A DNA stretch of 64,000 nucleotides. It comes from Comamonadaceae bacterium (GTDB lineage: Bacteria > Pseudomonadota > Gammaproteobacteria > Burkholderiales > Burkholderiaceae_C). Location of the stretch: positions 29,370 to 93,369 of the forward strand of contig JAIYCG010000033.1 of NCBI GenBank assembly GCA_027488115.1. The letters are read 5' to 3'. The notes under the pieces were generated by a model. The model had not been told where the DNA came from. It ran no database searches and saw only the letters and a program-made list of their open reading frames with translations. Below are positions 55,488 through 64,000 of the stretch, in pieces (position 1 is the first letter of the stretch; the number at the start of each line of letters is the position of its first letter). A program made the translations under genes and the position numbers.

Positions 55488-56230
55488 CGTCCTCCCGACA
55501 CGTCAACCAAACTCATGGTGGTGTAGCTGGCATCTTCCGACAGCAACCACACGATGGCCTGTGCAACCTCCATGGCGCTGCCGCCGCGTTTGGCGGGTAC
55601 CAAATGTTCTAAGTCTTTGACGCGATTGGGCAGTCCACCAGAAGCGTGAATTTCGGTGTCAATGAGGCCGGGTCGAATGGCGTTGACGCGAATGCCCTCA
55701 GCTGCAACTTCTTTGGCCAAACCCAGCGTGAAACTGTCAATGGCGCCTTTGGCGGCAGCGTAATCCAAATATTGGCCTGGTGAGCCCAGTCTTGAGGCTG
55801 CACTCGACAAATTCACAATGCTGCCGCCCTGCCCGCCGTGCTTTGTGCTCATTTGCAAGATGGCTTCGCGTGCGCACAGCATGGAGCCTAAAACATTGAT
55901 GTCAAACATTCTGCGCCAGCGCGCCATGCTCATTTCGTCCAAGCGCGCAGAAACATCCACCACGCCTGCATTGTTCACAAGGCCTTGGAGAGGGCCTAAT
56001 TCGGAACGAACTTTTTGAAACATGGCCAACACTTGGTCCTCATTCGCAACATCGGCTTGTACCGCAATGGCGCGGCCACCAGCGGCCTCAATTTGCCGAA
56101 CCACACCTTCAGCCGCTTGGGCATTGGTGCTGTAATTGACGGCAACGTCCCAGCCCTTTTGCGCTGCCAAAATACAAGCGGCAGCACCGATGCCGCGGCT
56201 ACCGCCAGTGACCAATAAAACTTTGCCCAT
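55484..56230 (-). CDS. Short-chain dehydrogenase/reductase
   Basis: A 248-residue classical SDR. The cofactor motif is VTGGSRGIGAAACILA at the N terminus, NNAGVVD near 87, and the catalytic Tyr-Lys in LDYAAAKGAID near 160, with the Ser in NLSSAASRLG. FabG-like; NADP is likely from the Arg after the glycine loop. Substrate unknown but paired with the MaoC-like enzyme. ATG 56230 has GGAGA upstream. Divergent from the isomerase-like gene. Confidence 0.87.
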   Translation of the reverse strand: MGKVLLVTGGSRGIGAAACILAAQKGWDVAVNYSTNAQAAEGVVRQIEAAGGRAIAVQADVANEDQVLAMFQKVRSELGPLQGLVNNAGVVDVSARLDEMSMARWRRMFDINVLGSMLCAREAILQMSTKHGGQGGSIVNLSSAASRLGSPGQYLDYAAAKGAIDSFTLGLAKEVAAEGIRVNAIRPGLIDTEIHASGGLPNRVKDLEHLVPAKRGGSAMEVAQAIVWLLSEDASYTTMSLVDVSGGR

Positions 56231-56322
56231 GTTTTGTCTCCTGCAAGAATGTGGCCAAACTGTTAAAACAGCTGTCTGTTGCTTAAATTAAGCATGCAGA
56301 TTACCTTATGTAGGAGCTTTTT

Positions 56323-56931
56323 GTGAGTCACTCAGTCGACTATTACTTCGTTCCCCAAAGCCCATGGGCCTATTTGGGCCATCAACGTTTTCAAAACATT
56401 CTCAAAAATACGGGAGCTTCAGTTCGAGTCATGCCATTCGATTTGGGGGGTAAGGTGTTCCCTATTTCTGGGGGCTTGCCCTTGGGACAGCGAGCACCGC
56501 AGCGACAGGCTTACCGTTTGACGGAACTAGAGCGCTTTAGCAAATGGTTGGGTGCGCCCTTGCATCTGAAGCCAACCTACTTCCCCGTCAATGGCGATGA
56601 TGCGGCCAAATTGATCATAGCCGTCGACATGGCAGTGGGGGCCGAGGCGGCCATGAACATCAGTGGCGCTATTCTCTCGGCAGTTTGGTCAGAGCAGCGC
56701 AACATTGCCGATGAAAAGACATTGGCTGAGCTGCTCAATGAGCAAAGCTTGCCATTTGCCTGCTTAGAGCAGTCCTACAGCCAAACCGTCCACGAGCGTT
56801 ACGAGTCTTATACTCAAACGGCCATTGAGGCCGGCGTTTTCGGCGCGCCCAGTTATGTTTTGGCCGGTGAAATCTTTTGGGGCCAAGATCGCCTCGATTT
56901 TGTAGAGCGTGCGCTCTCCGTTAAATTTTGA
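56323..56931 (+). CDS. 2-hydroxychromene-2-carboxylate isomerase-like DsbA-family protein
   Basis: A 202-residue thioredoxin-fold protein of the kappa-GST/HCCA isomerase group. VDYYFVPQSPWAYLGHQRF at the N terminus holds the Ser that activates glutathione in place of the usual Cys pair; the C-terminal GVFGAPSYVLAGEIFWGQDRLDFVERAL is diagnostic. In naphthalene degradation such enzymes isomerise HCCA, but homologues occur in many genomes without that pathway. GTG start at 56323 with TAGGAG upstream. Followed by dienelactone hydrolase after 11 bases. Confidence 0.82.
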   Translation: MSHSVDYYFVPQSPWAYLGHQRFQNILKNTGASVRVMPFDLGGKVFPISGGLPLGQRAPQRQAYRLTELERFSKWLGAPLHLKPTYFPVNGDDAAKLIIAVDMAVGAEAAMNISGAILSAVWSEQRNIADEKTLAELLNEQSLPFACLEQSYSQTVHERYESYTQTAIEAGVFGAPSYVLAGEIFWGQDRLDFVERALSVKF

Positions 56932-56942
56932 AGGGAAAAATC

Positions 56943-57632
56943 ATGGGTTCATTCATCCAACTCTCTGCTGCTGATGGCACACAAGTTCCAGCCTATGTGG
57001 CGCAACCGGACACTCCCGCTAAAGCCGCGGTCGTCGTCATTCAAGAAATTTTTGGCGTGAACACGCACATTCGCGAAGTAGCCGATGCGTATGCAAGTGA
57101 AGGCTACTTGGCCATTGCGCCTGCCATGTTTCACCGCGTTCAAGCCAATGTCGAGCTGGGCTATGCAGAGGCCGACATGGGCTTAGGCATGGGCCTTAAA
57201 ACAGCCGTTGAAACTTTGCCTGCGCCAGGCGCTTTGCAAGATATTCAAGCGGCCATTGACCATGCGCACTCAGTGTGTGGCGGCAAGGTTGGCATTGTGG
57301 GGTATTGCTGGGGCGGCTTGCTCACTTGGCGCGCTGCGTGCCTGCTGAATGGCTTGTCTGCTGCAGCGCCTTACTATGGCGGCGGTATGACGGGTGAGCC
57401 TGAGTCTGCTCGGCAAGCCAAGGTGCCCGTCATGGCGCACTTTGCAGAAGAAGACAAATGGATTTCGATGCCTTCAGTGAGTGCTTTCCAAGCTGCACAT
57501 CCCACTGCGCAGGTGTTCACCTACGCCGCGCATCACGGCTTCAATTGCAATCACCGAGGGGCTTGGCAAGCGGAAGCTGCTGCTTTGGCCAAACAAAGAA
57601 CCTTGGAATTTTTCAAGATCAATTTGGCTTAA
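56943..57632 (+). CDS. Dienelactone hydrolase family protein
   Basis: A 229-residue cytoplasmic alpha/beta hydrolase. The nucleophile is Cys in GIVGYCWGG (near 121), the acid Asp in HFAEEDKWIS (near 170) and the base His in YAAHHGFNC (near 201), so the Cys-Asp-His triad is complete. Hydrolyses dienelactones in aromatic ring cleavage, though many paralogues have other ester substrates. ATG 56943 with AAGGGA upstream; an earlier in-frame start would overlap the previous gene. Convergent with corA. Confidence 0.87.
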   Translation: MGSFIQLSAADGTQVPAYVAQPDTPAKAAVVVIQEIFGVNTHIREVADAYASEGYLAIAPAMFHRVQANVELGYAEADMGLGMGLKTAVETLPAPGALQDIQAAIDHAHSVCGGKVGIVGYCWGGLLTWRAACLLNGLSAAAPYYGGGMTGEPESARQAKVPVMAHFAEEDKWISMPSVSAFQAAHPTAQVFTYAAHHGFNCNHRGAWQAEAAALAKQRTLEFFKINLA

Positions 57633-57657
57633 TTTGGCCTAAGGCGCAAAAAAGAAG

Positions 57658-58830
57658 TCATTTGCCCAATCGTGCCAAATACCGCTTGCGCCAAAAAAAC
57701 CAAGCCAAACATGACGCGATCAGGGCCATGCTTCCCAGGGTCCACCAAAAGCCAGTCTGAGCGTGCAGCAGCGGAATGACATCGAAGTTCATTCCAAAAA
57801 TAGCAGCGATCAAATTCAAGGGCAGAAAAATGGCGGTGATCGAGGTGAGCGTGCGCATGGTCTCATTGGTGCGGTTGCTTTGTGCATTGAAGTGAATTTG
57901 CACGGCAGTTTCAATGCTTTGCTCTAAGCGCCGTACATGATGGACCACGCGGTCGATGTGTTCAAGCACATCGCGGCTGCGCACTTTGAGAATTTCATGC
58001 TCATTGATCAAGGCCTTGGAAATGGGCGGTGTCCAAGTGTTCAAGGATTCCAACCAATCTTGCATGGCGCTGCGTTGGTCTTCGCAAATTTCATCGAGAT
58101 GGTGCAATGAAAGTCGCGCCTCTAGCAATGCTGACCAATTGTTAAACCGCGTCTCTGGATTGATAAGCTCTGCTTGCCAATGGTCAAGCTGGCGCGTCAG
58201 GTCGCGGCGCAAATCCAAATAGACATCGACCACTTGGCTTACCATGCGAAGCATCAAGTCGGCGGGGCTGACAGGGATGCCTCGCGCACCCAGCGAGCGA
58301 TCGTCAGCGGCGCCGTTCTCTGTGAGGGGATTGGCTGCCTGACCTGAGGGGGCAAGCGCTTGAGAAGCCTTGCTGGCCGACATCAGGCGTGCTGCATAGG
58401 CTTCGCGAATGGCACAGTCGTCAGGATGCAGGGTGAGCAAGACATTGTCGAAAATAGCAAAGCCAATGGGGCTGGTGTCAACGCGCCGAAGCGCTGGCGG
58501 GCCGCTGAGCTTGGCTTTGTTTTTTTTAAAGCTTGGCGCTTGTGAGTTTTCCGTCTGTTGGGTGGCACTGGCCAAGCGCCTAAATACCAAAATATCGTAA
58601 TAAGAGGTGAGGTCAAACCGAGAAGGTAGTTGCTTGTTCAGCAAGTCAGAGACATGCAAATCTAGCAAGGTGTGACCGTTCAATTGAAGCAGGGCTTGCT
58701 GAATTTGGACCTGCTCGGATTGGAAAAAAGAACGTGAACATGCCACCCAAACAAAGCCGTTTTCAGGCAGCGTCCGGGGCATCGACAAAGCATCTTGGAC
58801 ATGCAGCCCAGAGACCGTGAAAACGCGCAT
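57658..58830 (-). CDS. CorA/ZntB family divalent cation transporter
   Basis: A 390-residue pentameric channel for Mg2+, Co2+ or Zn2+. A cytoplasmic funnel (1-320) with long helices is followed by two membrane helices; the pore motif FGMNFDVIP (near 345) is the GMN signature. The cytoplasmic loop has an extra disordered segment (about 148-175, SKASQALAPSGQAANPLTEN). ZntB versus CorA cannot be told from the motif. It follows hemB after 27 bases on the minus strand. Confidence 0.87.
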   Translation of the reverse strand: MRVFTVSGLHVQDALSMPRTLPENGFVWVACSRSFFQSEQVQIQQALLQLNGHTLLDLHVSDLLNKQLPSRFDLTSYYDILVFRRLASATQQTENSQAPSFKKNKAKLSGPPALRRVDTSPIGFAIFDNVLLTLHPDDCAIREAYAARLMSASKASQALAPSGQAANPLTENGAADDRSLGARGIPVSPADLMLRMVSQVVDVYLDLRRDLTRQLDHWQAELINPETRFNNWSALLEARLSLHHLDEICEDQRSAMQDWLESLNTWTPPISKALINEHEILKVRSRDVLEHIDRVVHHVRRLEQSIETAVQIHFNAQSNRTNETMRTLTSITAIFLPLNLIAAIFGMNFDVIPLLHAQTGFWWTLGSMALIASCLAWFFWRKRYLARLGK

Positions 58831-58857
58831 GGGTTGTGGGCTTGCGTATGGCGACGA

Positions 58858-59904
<1,047 letters not shown>

Positions 59905-59987
59905 TCAGGGGCGAAGTGCTCAGAAATTTATAAGCGATCTGGTCAGCCAACTTGTGCCCAATTGGGCTGCGGGGCTACACTCAGGGC

Positions 59988-60416
59988 ATGCTCTGGATCA
60001 AAGCCTTTCACATCGTTTTCGTGGCCAGCTGGTTTGCCGGTCTCTTTTATTTGCCTCGAATTTTCGTCAATCTGGCCATGGTGCCGTCTGATTCTGAGGC
60101 CGAGCGCGCCAGGCTCTTGCTGATGGCCAGAAAATTACTGAGGTTCACCACCCTTTTGTCGGTGCCGGCCATTGTTTTGGGCGTTTGGCTATGGTGGGGC
60201 GTTGGCATTGGTTGGGGGCCCGGCAATGCTTGGATGCATGCCAAACTGGCCTTGGTGCTCCTGATTGTGGGCTACCACCATTCCTGCGGCCGAGTTCTGA
60301 AAAAGTTTGAAGCCAATCAAAACACGCACAGCCATGTTTGGTACCGCTGGTTCAATGAGGCCCCCGTTTTGATGTTGGTGGCCGTTGTCATCTTGGTGGT
60401 GGTCAAACCTTTTTAA
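59988..60416 (+). CDS. hemJ: Protoporphyrinogen IX oxidase HemJ-like (CopD/UPF0093 family)
   Basis: A 142-residue membrane protein with four helices. WIKAFHIVFVASWFAGLFYLPR at the N terminus, WMHAKLALVLLIVGYHH near 83, and the end YRWFNEAPVLMLVAVVILVVVKPF match HemJ, which oxidises protoporphyrinogen IX late in heme synthesis. The N-terminal His and the Lys of MHAKL are the residues conserved in the family. ATG 59988 starts the first helix. Head-to-head with hemB, which supports a heme role. It leads a run with vanZ-like, ferredoxin, hydrolase and dacC genes. Confidence 0.83.
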   Translation: MLWIKAFHIVFVASWFAGLFYLPRIFVNLAMVPSDSEAERARLLLMARKLLRFTTLLSVPAIVLGVWLWWGVGIGWGPGNAWMHAKLALVLLIVGYHHSCGRVLKKFEANQNTHSHVWYRWFNEAPVLMLVAVVILVVVKPF

Positions 60417-60434
60417 GCCAAGCTACGCAGCAAG

Positions 60435-61538
60435 ATGAAAAAGACAGCGGCATGGCCATTGGCCGCAATTTATACAGCATTGATCGTCTATGCCAGTCTT
60501 TACCCCTTCGAAAATTGGCGCTCGCAAGGGGCCGAGTGGTCTGCATTCTTGTGGGCGCCTTGGCCCAAGTATTGGACAGGCTTTGACGTTCTTTCCAACG
60601 TATTGGGCTATGCCCCATTTGGCTTCATTGTGGCATTGGCCTTGTTGCGAAGCGCCAGGCACTTGCCGACTGTGGGGTTGACCTTAGCCCTGGGATCTTT
60701 GCTCTCACTTGGCATGGAAAGCTTGCAACTTTTTTTGCCTGCAAGGGTTCCTTCCAATGTGGACTGGGGTTTGAACAGTGCTGGTACTCTGGCAGGTGCA
60801 AGCGCCGCTTGGACCTTGGAGCGCCTTGGATTTTTAGACCGTTGGAGTCGTTTTCGAGCCAACTGGTTTAACTCAGATGCCAAGGGCTCACTGGTATTGC
60901 TTGCGTTGTGGCCCATCGCATTGCTTTTTCCAGCGCCAGTCCCCTTCGGCTTAGGCCAAGTATTAGAACGCGCTGAGGATGCATTGGCTTTGAGACTGCA
61001 AGAAACACCTTGGCTAGATTGGTTGCCAGTGCGTGAAGTTGAACTCCAACCCTTGTTGCCTGCCTATGAGGTTTTGTGTGTCAGCCTTGGCCAGTTGTTG
61101 CCATGCCTGCTGGCGTTTAGCCTGATTCGTCACTTGCACCAAAAAGTATGGGCTTGGTTTGTCTTGACTGCGTGCGGCTTGTTCTTCACAAGCTTGTCAG
61201 CAGCTTTAACTTATGGCCCTGCACACGCATGGGAATGGTTGAATGCCCCTGTGCAACTGGCGATGGTCATCGCCGCTTTGGTGGCATGGCCCATGATGTG
61301 GCGGACAGAAAAAACATTGCAAGTTTTAGCCTTGGTCGGCCTGGTTTTACAACTTACGCTGCTCAATAATGCGTCAGCAAACGCCTACTTTTCCTTGACT
61401 TTGCAAAATTGGGAGCAAGGTCATTTCATTCGCTTCCACGGTGTTATTCAGTGGCTGGGGTGGATATGGCCCTTTGCTTTACTGGTTTATTTAATGCGCT
61501 GTTTGTCCGCCGCTCGCCCCACTAAAATGCAAGCATGA
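60435..61538 (+). CDS. VanZ-like membrane protein
   Basis: 367 residues, about eight membrane helices. The N-terminal VanZ domain includes FDVLSNVLGYAPFGFIVALALL and LSLGMESLQLFLPARVPSNVDWGLNSAG (near 95), the family signature; the remainder is a second membrane region without assignment. VanZ proteins give low-level teicoplanin resistance in enterococci, but the family is widespread with unknown roles. Starts 18 bases after hemJ; its stop overlaps the ferredoxin gene start as ATGA. Confidence 0.82.
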   Translation: MKKTAAWPLAAIYTALIVYASLYPFENWRSQGAEWSAFLWAPWPKYWTGFDVLSNVLGYAPFGFIVALALLRSARHLPTVGLTLALGSLLSLGMESLQLFLPARVPSNVDWGLNSAGTLAGASAAWTLERLGFLDRWSRFRANWFNSDAKGSLVLLALWPIALLFPAPVPFGLGQVLERAEDALALRLQETPWLDWLPVREVELQPLLPAYEVLCVSLGQLLPCLLAFSLIRHLHQKVWAWFVLTACGLFFTSLSAALTYGPAHAWEWLNAPVQLAMVIAALVAWPMMWRTEKTLQVLALVGLVLQLTLLNNASANAYFSLTLQNWEQGHFIRFHGVIQWLGWIWPFALLVYLMRCLSAARPTKMQA

Positions 61539-61915
61539 TTGAAATCAAACCCGCCCCATCTGAAGTTGTTCAAACAACAACGCCTTCAAAGCCTTACTAC
61601 GAGCGCCATATCTTTTTCTGCTTGAATGAAAGAAAAAATGGTGAAGCATGTTGTGCCCTTCAAGGTGCACAAGTCGCCTTTGACCATTGCAAAACACGCA
61701 TCAAGAATCTGGGGCTCTCCGGTCCTGGTCAAGTTCGCGTGAACAAGGCGGGTTGCCTTGATCGATGTGCGGGTGGCCCAGTCGCCGTGGTCTATCCAGA
61801 GGGAATTTGGTACAGCTTCGTTGACAACTCGGACATTGATGAAATTGTTGACAGCCACCTGAAAAATGGCCAGCCTGTCAAACGATTGATGACGCCTCCC
61901 GAAGTCGGCCGCTGA
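61535..61915 (+). CDS. Thioredoxin-like [2Fe-2S] ferredoxin
   Basis: A 126-residue protein with the four Cys of the thioredoxin-fold [2Fe-2S] family: IFFCLNERKNGEACCA (about 27-42) and VNKAGCLDRCAGGPVAVVYPEGIWY (near 69). These resemble the NuoE/Shethna type; likely an electron carrier. ATGA overlap with the VanZ-like gene, and its stop shares one base with the ATG of the hydrolase gene, so the three are tightly coupled. Confidence 0.85.
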   Translation: MIEIKPAPSEVVQTTTPSKPYYERHIFFCLNERKNGEACCALQGAQVAFDHCKTRIKNLGLSGPGQVRVNKAGCLDRCAGGPVAVVYPEGIWYSFVDNSDIDEIVDSHLKNGQPVKRLMTPPEVGR

Positions 61916-62544
61916 TGAACGCTGCGACACAATCCATACAACTCGAAGGACCGTCGGGTTTATTGGAGGCGCTGTGCGACATGCCAGAGGGAGGTGCTTT
62001 GAAGGGCATTGCTGTCATTTCACATCCGCACCCGTTGTTTGGCGGCACGATGCAAAACAAAGTGGTTCAAACCTTGGCCAAAGCCTTCGTCCAATGTGGC
62101 TGGCGCGCAATTCGTTTTAATTTTCGAGGCGTCGGTGCAAGCCCAGGCATTTATGACGAAGGCCGAGGTGAAGTCGATGACTTGATGTCAGTGATCCAGC
62201 AAACCTGTGAATCTTCGCAGCCCATGGCCTTGGCTGGGTTTTCATTTGGCGCCTACGTCACTAGCCAGGCGGTTGCTCGCTTGCCGCCTGCCATGCAGCT
62301 TGAAAAATTGATTCTTGTCGGTACTGCTGCGTCGCGCTTTCAGGTGGCGACAGTACCTCCGGATTTGCACGACAAAACATTGGTTGTGCATGGTGAAGTG
62401 GACGATACCGTTCCCTTGAGCAGCGTCATGGATTGGGCACGTCCCCAATCCTTACCCGTGACGGTCATCCCTGGGGTTGAGCATTTCTTTCACGGGCAGT
62501 TGCCTTTGCTTCGAACTTTGATCAGCCGGCACCTGCGGACTTGA
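61915..62544 (+). CDS. Alpha/beta hydrolase
   Basis: 209 residues. The N-terminal ISHPHPLFGGTMQNKVV and FNFRGVGASPGIYDEGRGEVDDL near 65 are the hallmark of a family of short hydrolases; the nucleophile elbow is LAGFSFGAYV near 104, Asp in HGEVDDTVPL near 159 and His in VEHFFHGQ near 188. Substrate unknown. Between the ferredoxin gene and dacC. Confidence 0.84.
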   Translation: MNAATQSIQLEGPSGLLEALCDMPEGGALKGIAVISHPHPLFGGTMQNKVVQTLAKAFVQCGWRAIRFNFRGVGASPGIYDEGRGEVDDLMSVIQQTCESSQPMALAGFSFGAYVTSQAVARLPPAMQLEKLILVGTAASRFQVATVPPDLHDKTLVVHGEVDDTVPLSSVMDWARPQSLPVTVIPGVEHFFHGQLPLLRTLISRHLRT

Positions 62545-62562
62545 TTTCTTAAACATGCCTCT

Positions 62563-63765
62563 ATGAAACTGCTTCTTTCTTGCTTTTGCCATCGCGCTTT
62601 TTGTTCGTGGCTTGCCGTCACTTTGTCAGCCATCGCGCTTTCATGCTTGCCCGTGTCAGCGCATGCTCAGAGTCCTGCACCTGAGGCGCCTGAGGTTGCG
62701 GCGAAGGCCTATTTGTTGCTAGACATCACAGCCAATCAAATCTTGGCTTCACGCGACATCGACATGCCCGTAGAGCCAGCCTCACTGACCAAACTCATGA
62801 GTGCCTACTTGGTCTTTGATGCCTTGAAGTCAAAAAAAATCGACTTGAAACAAACATTGGCCGTGAGCGAGCGCGCGTGGAAAATGCCCGGCTCGCGGAT
62901 GTTCATTGACCCCAAAATGAAAGTACCGGTTGAAGACCTGATCAAGGGCATGATTGTTCAATCTGGCAATGACGCCACCATGGTTTTGGCCGAGGGCGTG
63001 GGCGGAACCGCCGAACGATTTGTCCAAATGATGAACCAGCAGGCCAAGGTGCTGGGCATGAACAGCACCAGTTACAAGAATCCTGAAGGCTTGACAGAAG
63101 CGGGGCATACCACCACAGCGCGCGATTTAGCAAGCTTGGCCACACGCTTGATGCATGACTTTCCTGAATATGTAGGAACTTATGCCATTAAAAAGTACCG
63201 CTATCCAGGCACCCCGGCTGCCAACGAAAGCAATCGCAATTTGTTACTTTTCAAAGACCCGACCGTTGATGGTCTGAAAACTGGCCATACGAATGCTGCA
63301 GGCTATTGCTTGGTGGCAACCGCCAAACGTGATTTCCCCAACGTGGGCTCACGACGATTGATGGCCATTGTGCTGGGTACCAGCAGTGAAGTTGCTCGGG
63401 CCAACGAAGCTCAAAAACTCCTCAATTGGGGCTATACCGCGTTTGAGGCGGTCAAGCTGTTTGACGCTGGCCAAGCGGTAGCAACGCCTGCCATCTGGAA
63501 AGGCAAGGCCTCCACGGTCAAGTTGGGGCGCTCCACGGCCCTCGTGGTGGCTGTTCCAACGGGCTCTGCTGCTCAAATCAAAACACAATTCGCCCGCCCA
63601 GATCCTTTGGTGGCGCCAGTCTCCAGGGGCCAGTCCATTGGCAGCCTCAAAGTTTTCCGCGGTGACCAACTGTGGGTCGACATGCCTTTGCAGGCATTGG
63701 ACTCTGTTGAACAAGCAGGTGTGTTGGGTCGGGCTTGGGATGCCCTGCGTTTGTGGATCAAATAA
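62563..63765 (+). CDS. dacC: D-alanyl-D-alanine carboxypeptidase (PBP5/6 type)
   Basis: Trims the terminal D-Ala of peptidoglycan pentapeptides in the periplasm. 400 residues. A signal peptide (cleavage near SAHAQ) is followed by the three active-site motifs: SLTK (near 69), SGN (near 131) and KTG (near 235). The C-terminal beta domain ends with an amphipathic LGRAWDALRLWIK anchor. Symbol by similarity to PBP5/6 family; a dacA-type role is equally possible. Last gene of the hemJ-vanZ-ferredoxin-hydrolase-dacC run, then the rpsL promoter. Confidence 0.93.
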   Translation: MKLLLSCFCHRAFCSWLAVTLSAIALSCLPVSAHAQSPAPEAPEVAAKAYLLLDITANQILASRDIDMPVEPASLTKLMSAYLVFDALKSKKIDLKQTLAVSERAWKMPGSRMFIDPKMKVPVEDLIKGMIVQSGNDATMVLAEGVGGTAERFVQMMNQQAKVLGMNSTSYKNPEGLTEAGHTTTARDLASLATRLMHDFPEYVGTYAIKKYRYPGTPAANESNRNLLLFKDPTVDGLKTGHTNAAGYCLVATAKRDFPNVGSRRLMAIVLGTSSEVARANEAQKLLNWGYTAFEAVKLFDAGQAVATPAIWKGKASTVKLGRSTALVVAVPTGSAAQIKTQFARPDPLVAPVSRGQSIGSLKVFRGDQLWVDMPLQALDSVEQAGVLGRAWDALRLWIK

Positions 63766-63817
63766 GAAAAGTTGGTGCTTGCAAACTTTTCACTTGAAGG
63801 GCGGGCAGAATAAATTT

Positions 63818-63846
63818 TTGCCATGCACGCTTTCCAGCGCTATACT
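63818..63846 (+). promoter_or_regulatory. Sigma-70-type promoter of rpsL
   Basis: TTGCCA (63818-63823) and TATACT (63841-63846) with exactly 17 bases between, near consensus. Transcript start expected near 63853, leaving a leader of about 66 bases. Confidence 0.8.
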
Positions 63847-63894
63847 AGAAGGCTTTTCCGCATTTGGAGCGGAGAAGATTCTTTTGTTCATTCC

Positions 63895-63915
63895 AAACGT
63901 TTAGGGACGTTTTTT
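63895..63915 (+). promoter_or_regulatory. Hairpin over the rpsL ribosome-binding site
   Basis: AAACGT (63895-63900) pairs with ACGTTT (63907-63912), enclosing TTAGGG, and a T run follows. The ribosome site AGGG is in the loop and the stem is directly before the ATG, so it could gate translation or act as an attenuator. Confidence 0.45.
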
Positions 63916-63918
63916 TAA

Positions 63919-64000
63919 ATGCCAACCATCAATCAATTGGTGCGTCAGGGGCGCGAGGTCGAAAAGACCAAGTCAAAAAGCCCTGCGATGCAAAACTCTC
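63919..64000 (+). CDS. rpsL: Ribosomal protein S12 (3' end outside window)
   Basis: The first 27 codons read MPTINQLVRQGREVEKTKSK, then SPAMQNS, identical in pattern to S12. The full protein is about 125 residues. Its neighbour upstream is dacC; rpsG and fusA would be expected downstream, as in the bacterial str operon. Confidence 0.97.
   Translation, partial: MPTINQLVRQGREVEKTKSKSPAMQNS

Overview
The window reads as one continuous, gene-dense stretch of a betaproteobacterial chromosome, most likely order Burkholderiales and probably a Comamonadaceae-type bacterium. The reasons are the protein flavour throughout, the mnmG-rsmG-parA-parB block, the methionine synthase split into two genes, the TorF-porin/glnK/amtB locus, the orphan Bug receptor, and an S-adenosylhomocysteine (SAH) riboswitch of the betaproteobacterial type. 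Genus cannot be fixed from the sequence alone. I see no prophage, insertion sequence, CRISPR array, tRNA or rRNA.

1-8.1 kb: 3' end of a fused indolepyruvate:ferredoxin oxidoreductase gene; an AT-rich intergenic region with four TAG trios and several DnaA boxes (candidate replication origin); then spy-like, pirin and old-yellow-enzyme genes on the minus strand, a divergent MFS gene and a class II aldolase-like gene. 8.2-14 kb: mnmG-rsmG-lysE-parA-hydrolase-parB on the plus strand, with three parS sites buried in mnmG and rsmG, so this part is very probably origin-proximal. 14-29.4 kb: core and central metabolism (FAD lactate dehydrogenase-like enzyme, cobalamin adenosyltransferase, acetoacetyl-CoA synthetase, dapD, phoD-like phosphatase, TetR, metallophosphoesterase with LysR, pckG, recQ with a 44-residue membrane peptide, a Bug receptor).

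29.5-37.3 kb: the two halves of methionine synthase flank a complete cyanate uptake and degradation operon (cynA-cynB-cynD-cynS). That operon has a sigma-54 promoter and NtrC-like sites, so it is probably nitrogen-controlled. metH2 has its own SAH riboswitch, in which the ligand-bound pseudoknot and a ribosome-site-masking hairpin compete for the same bases. 37-43 kb: an MFS gene and comM (minus strand), then a second nitrogen-controlled unit, TorF-like porin-glnK-amtB, with two NtrC palindromes and a sigma-54 promoter. Together the two loci form a nitrogen-scavenging module for ammonium and cyanate.

43-57.6 kb: SMP-30 lactonase with glcE-glcF (no glcD here), lplT-gpx, alr-EamA, a TSUP permease, and a catabolic group (mmsA, GMC oxidoreductase, MaoC, SDR, HCCA-isomerase-like DsbA protein, dienelactone hydrolase). 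57.6-64 kb: hemB-corA on the minus strand facing hemJ-vanZ-ferredoxin-hydrolase-dacC, then the promoter and first 27 codons of rpsL, the start of the ribosomal str operon.
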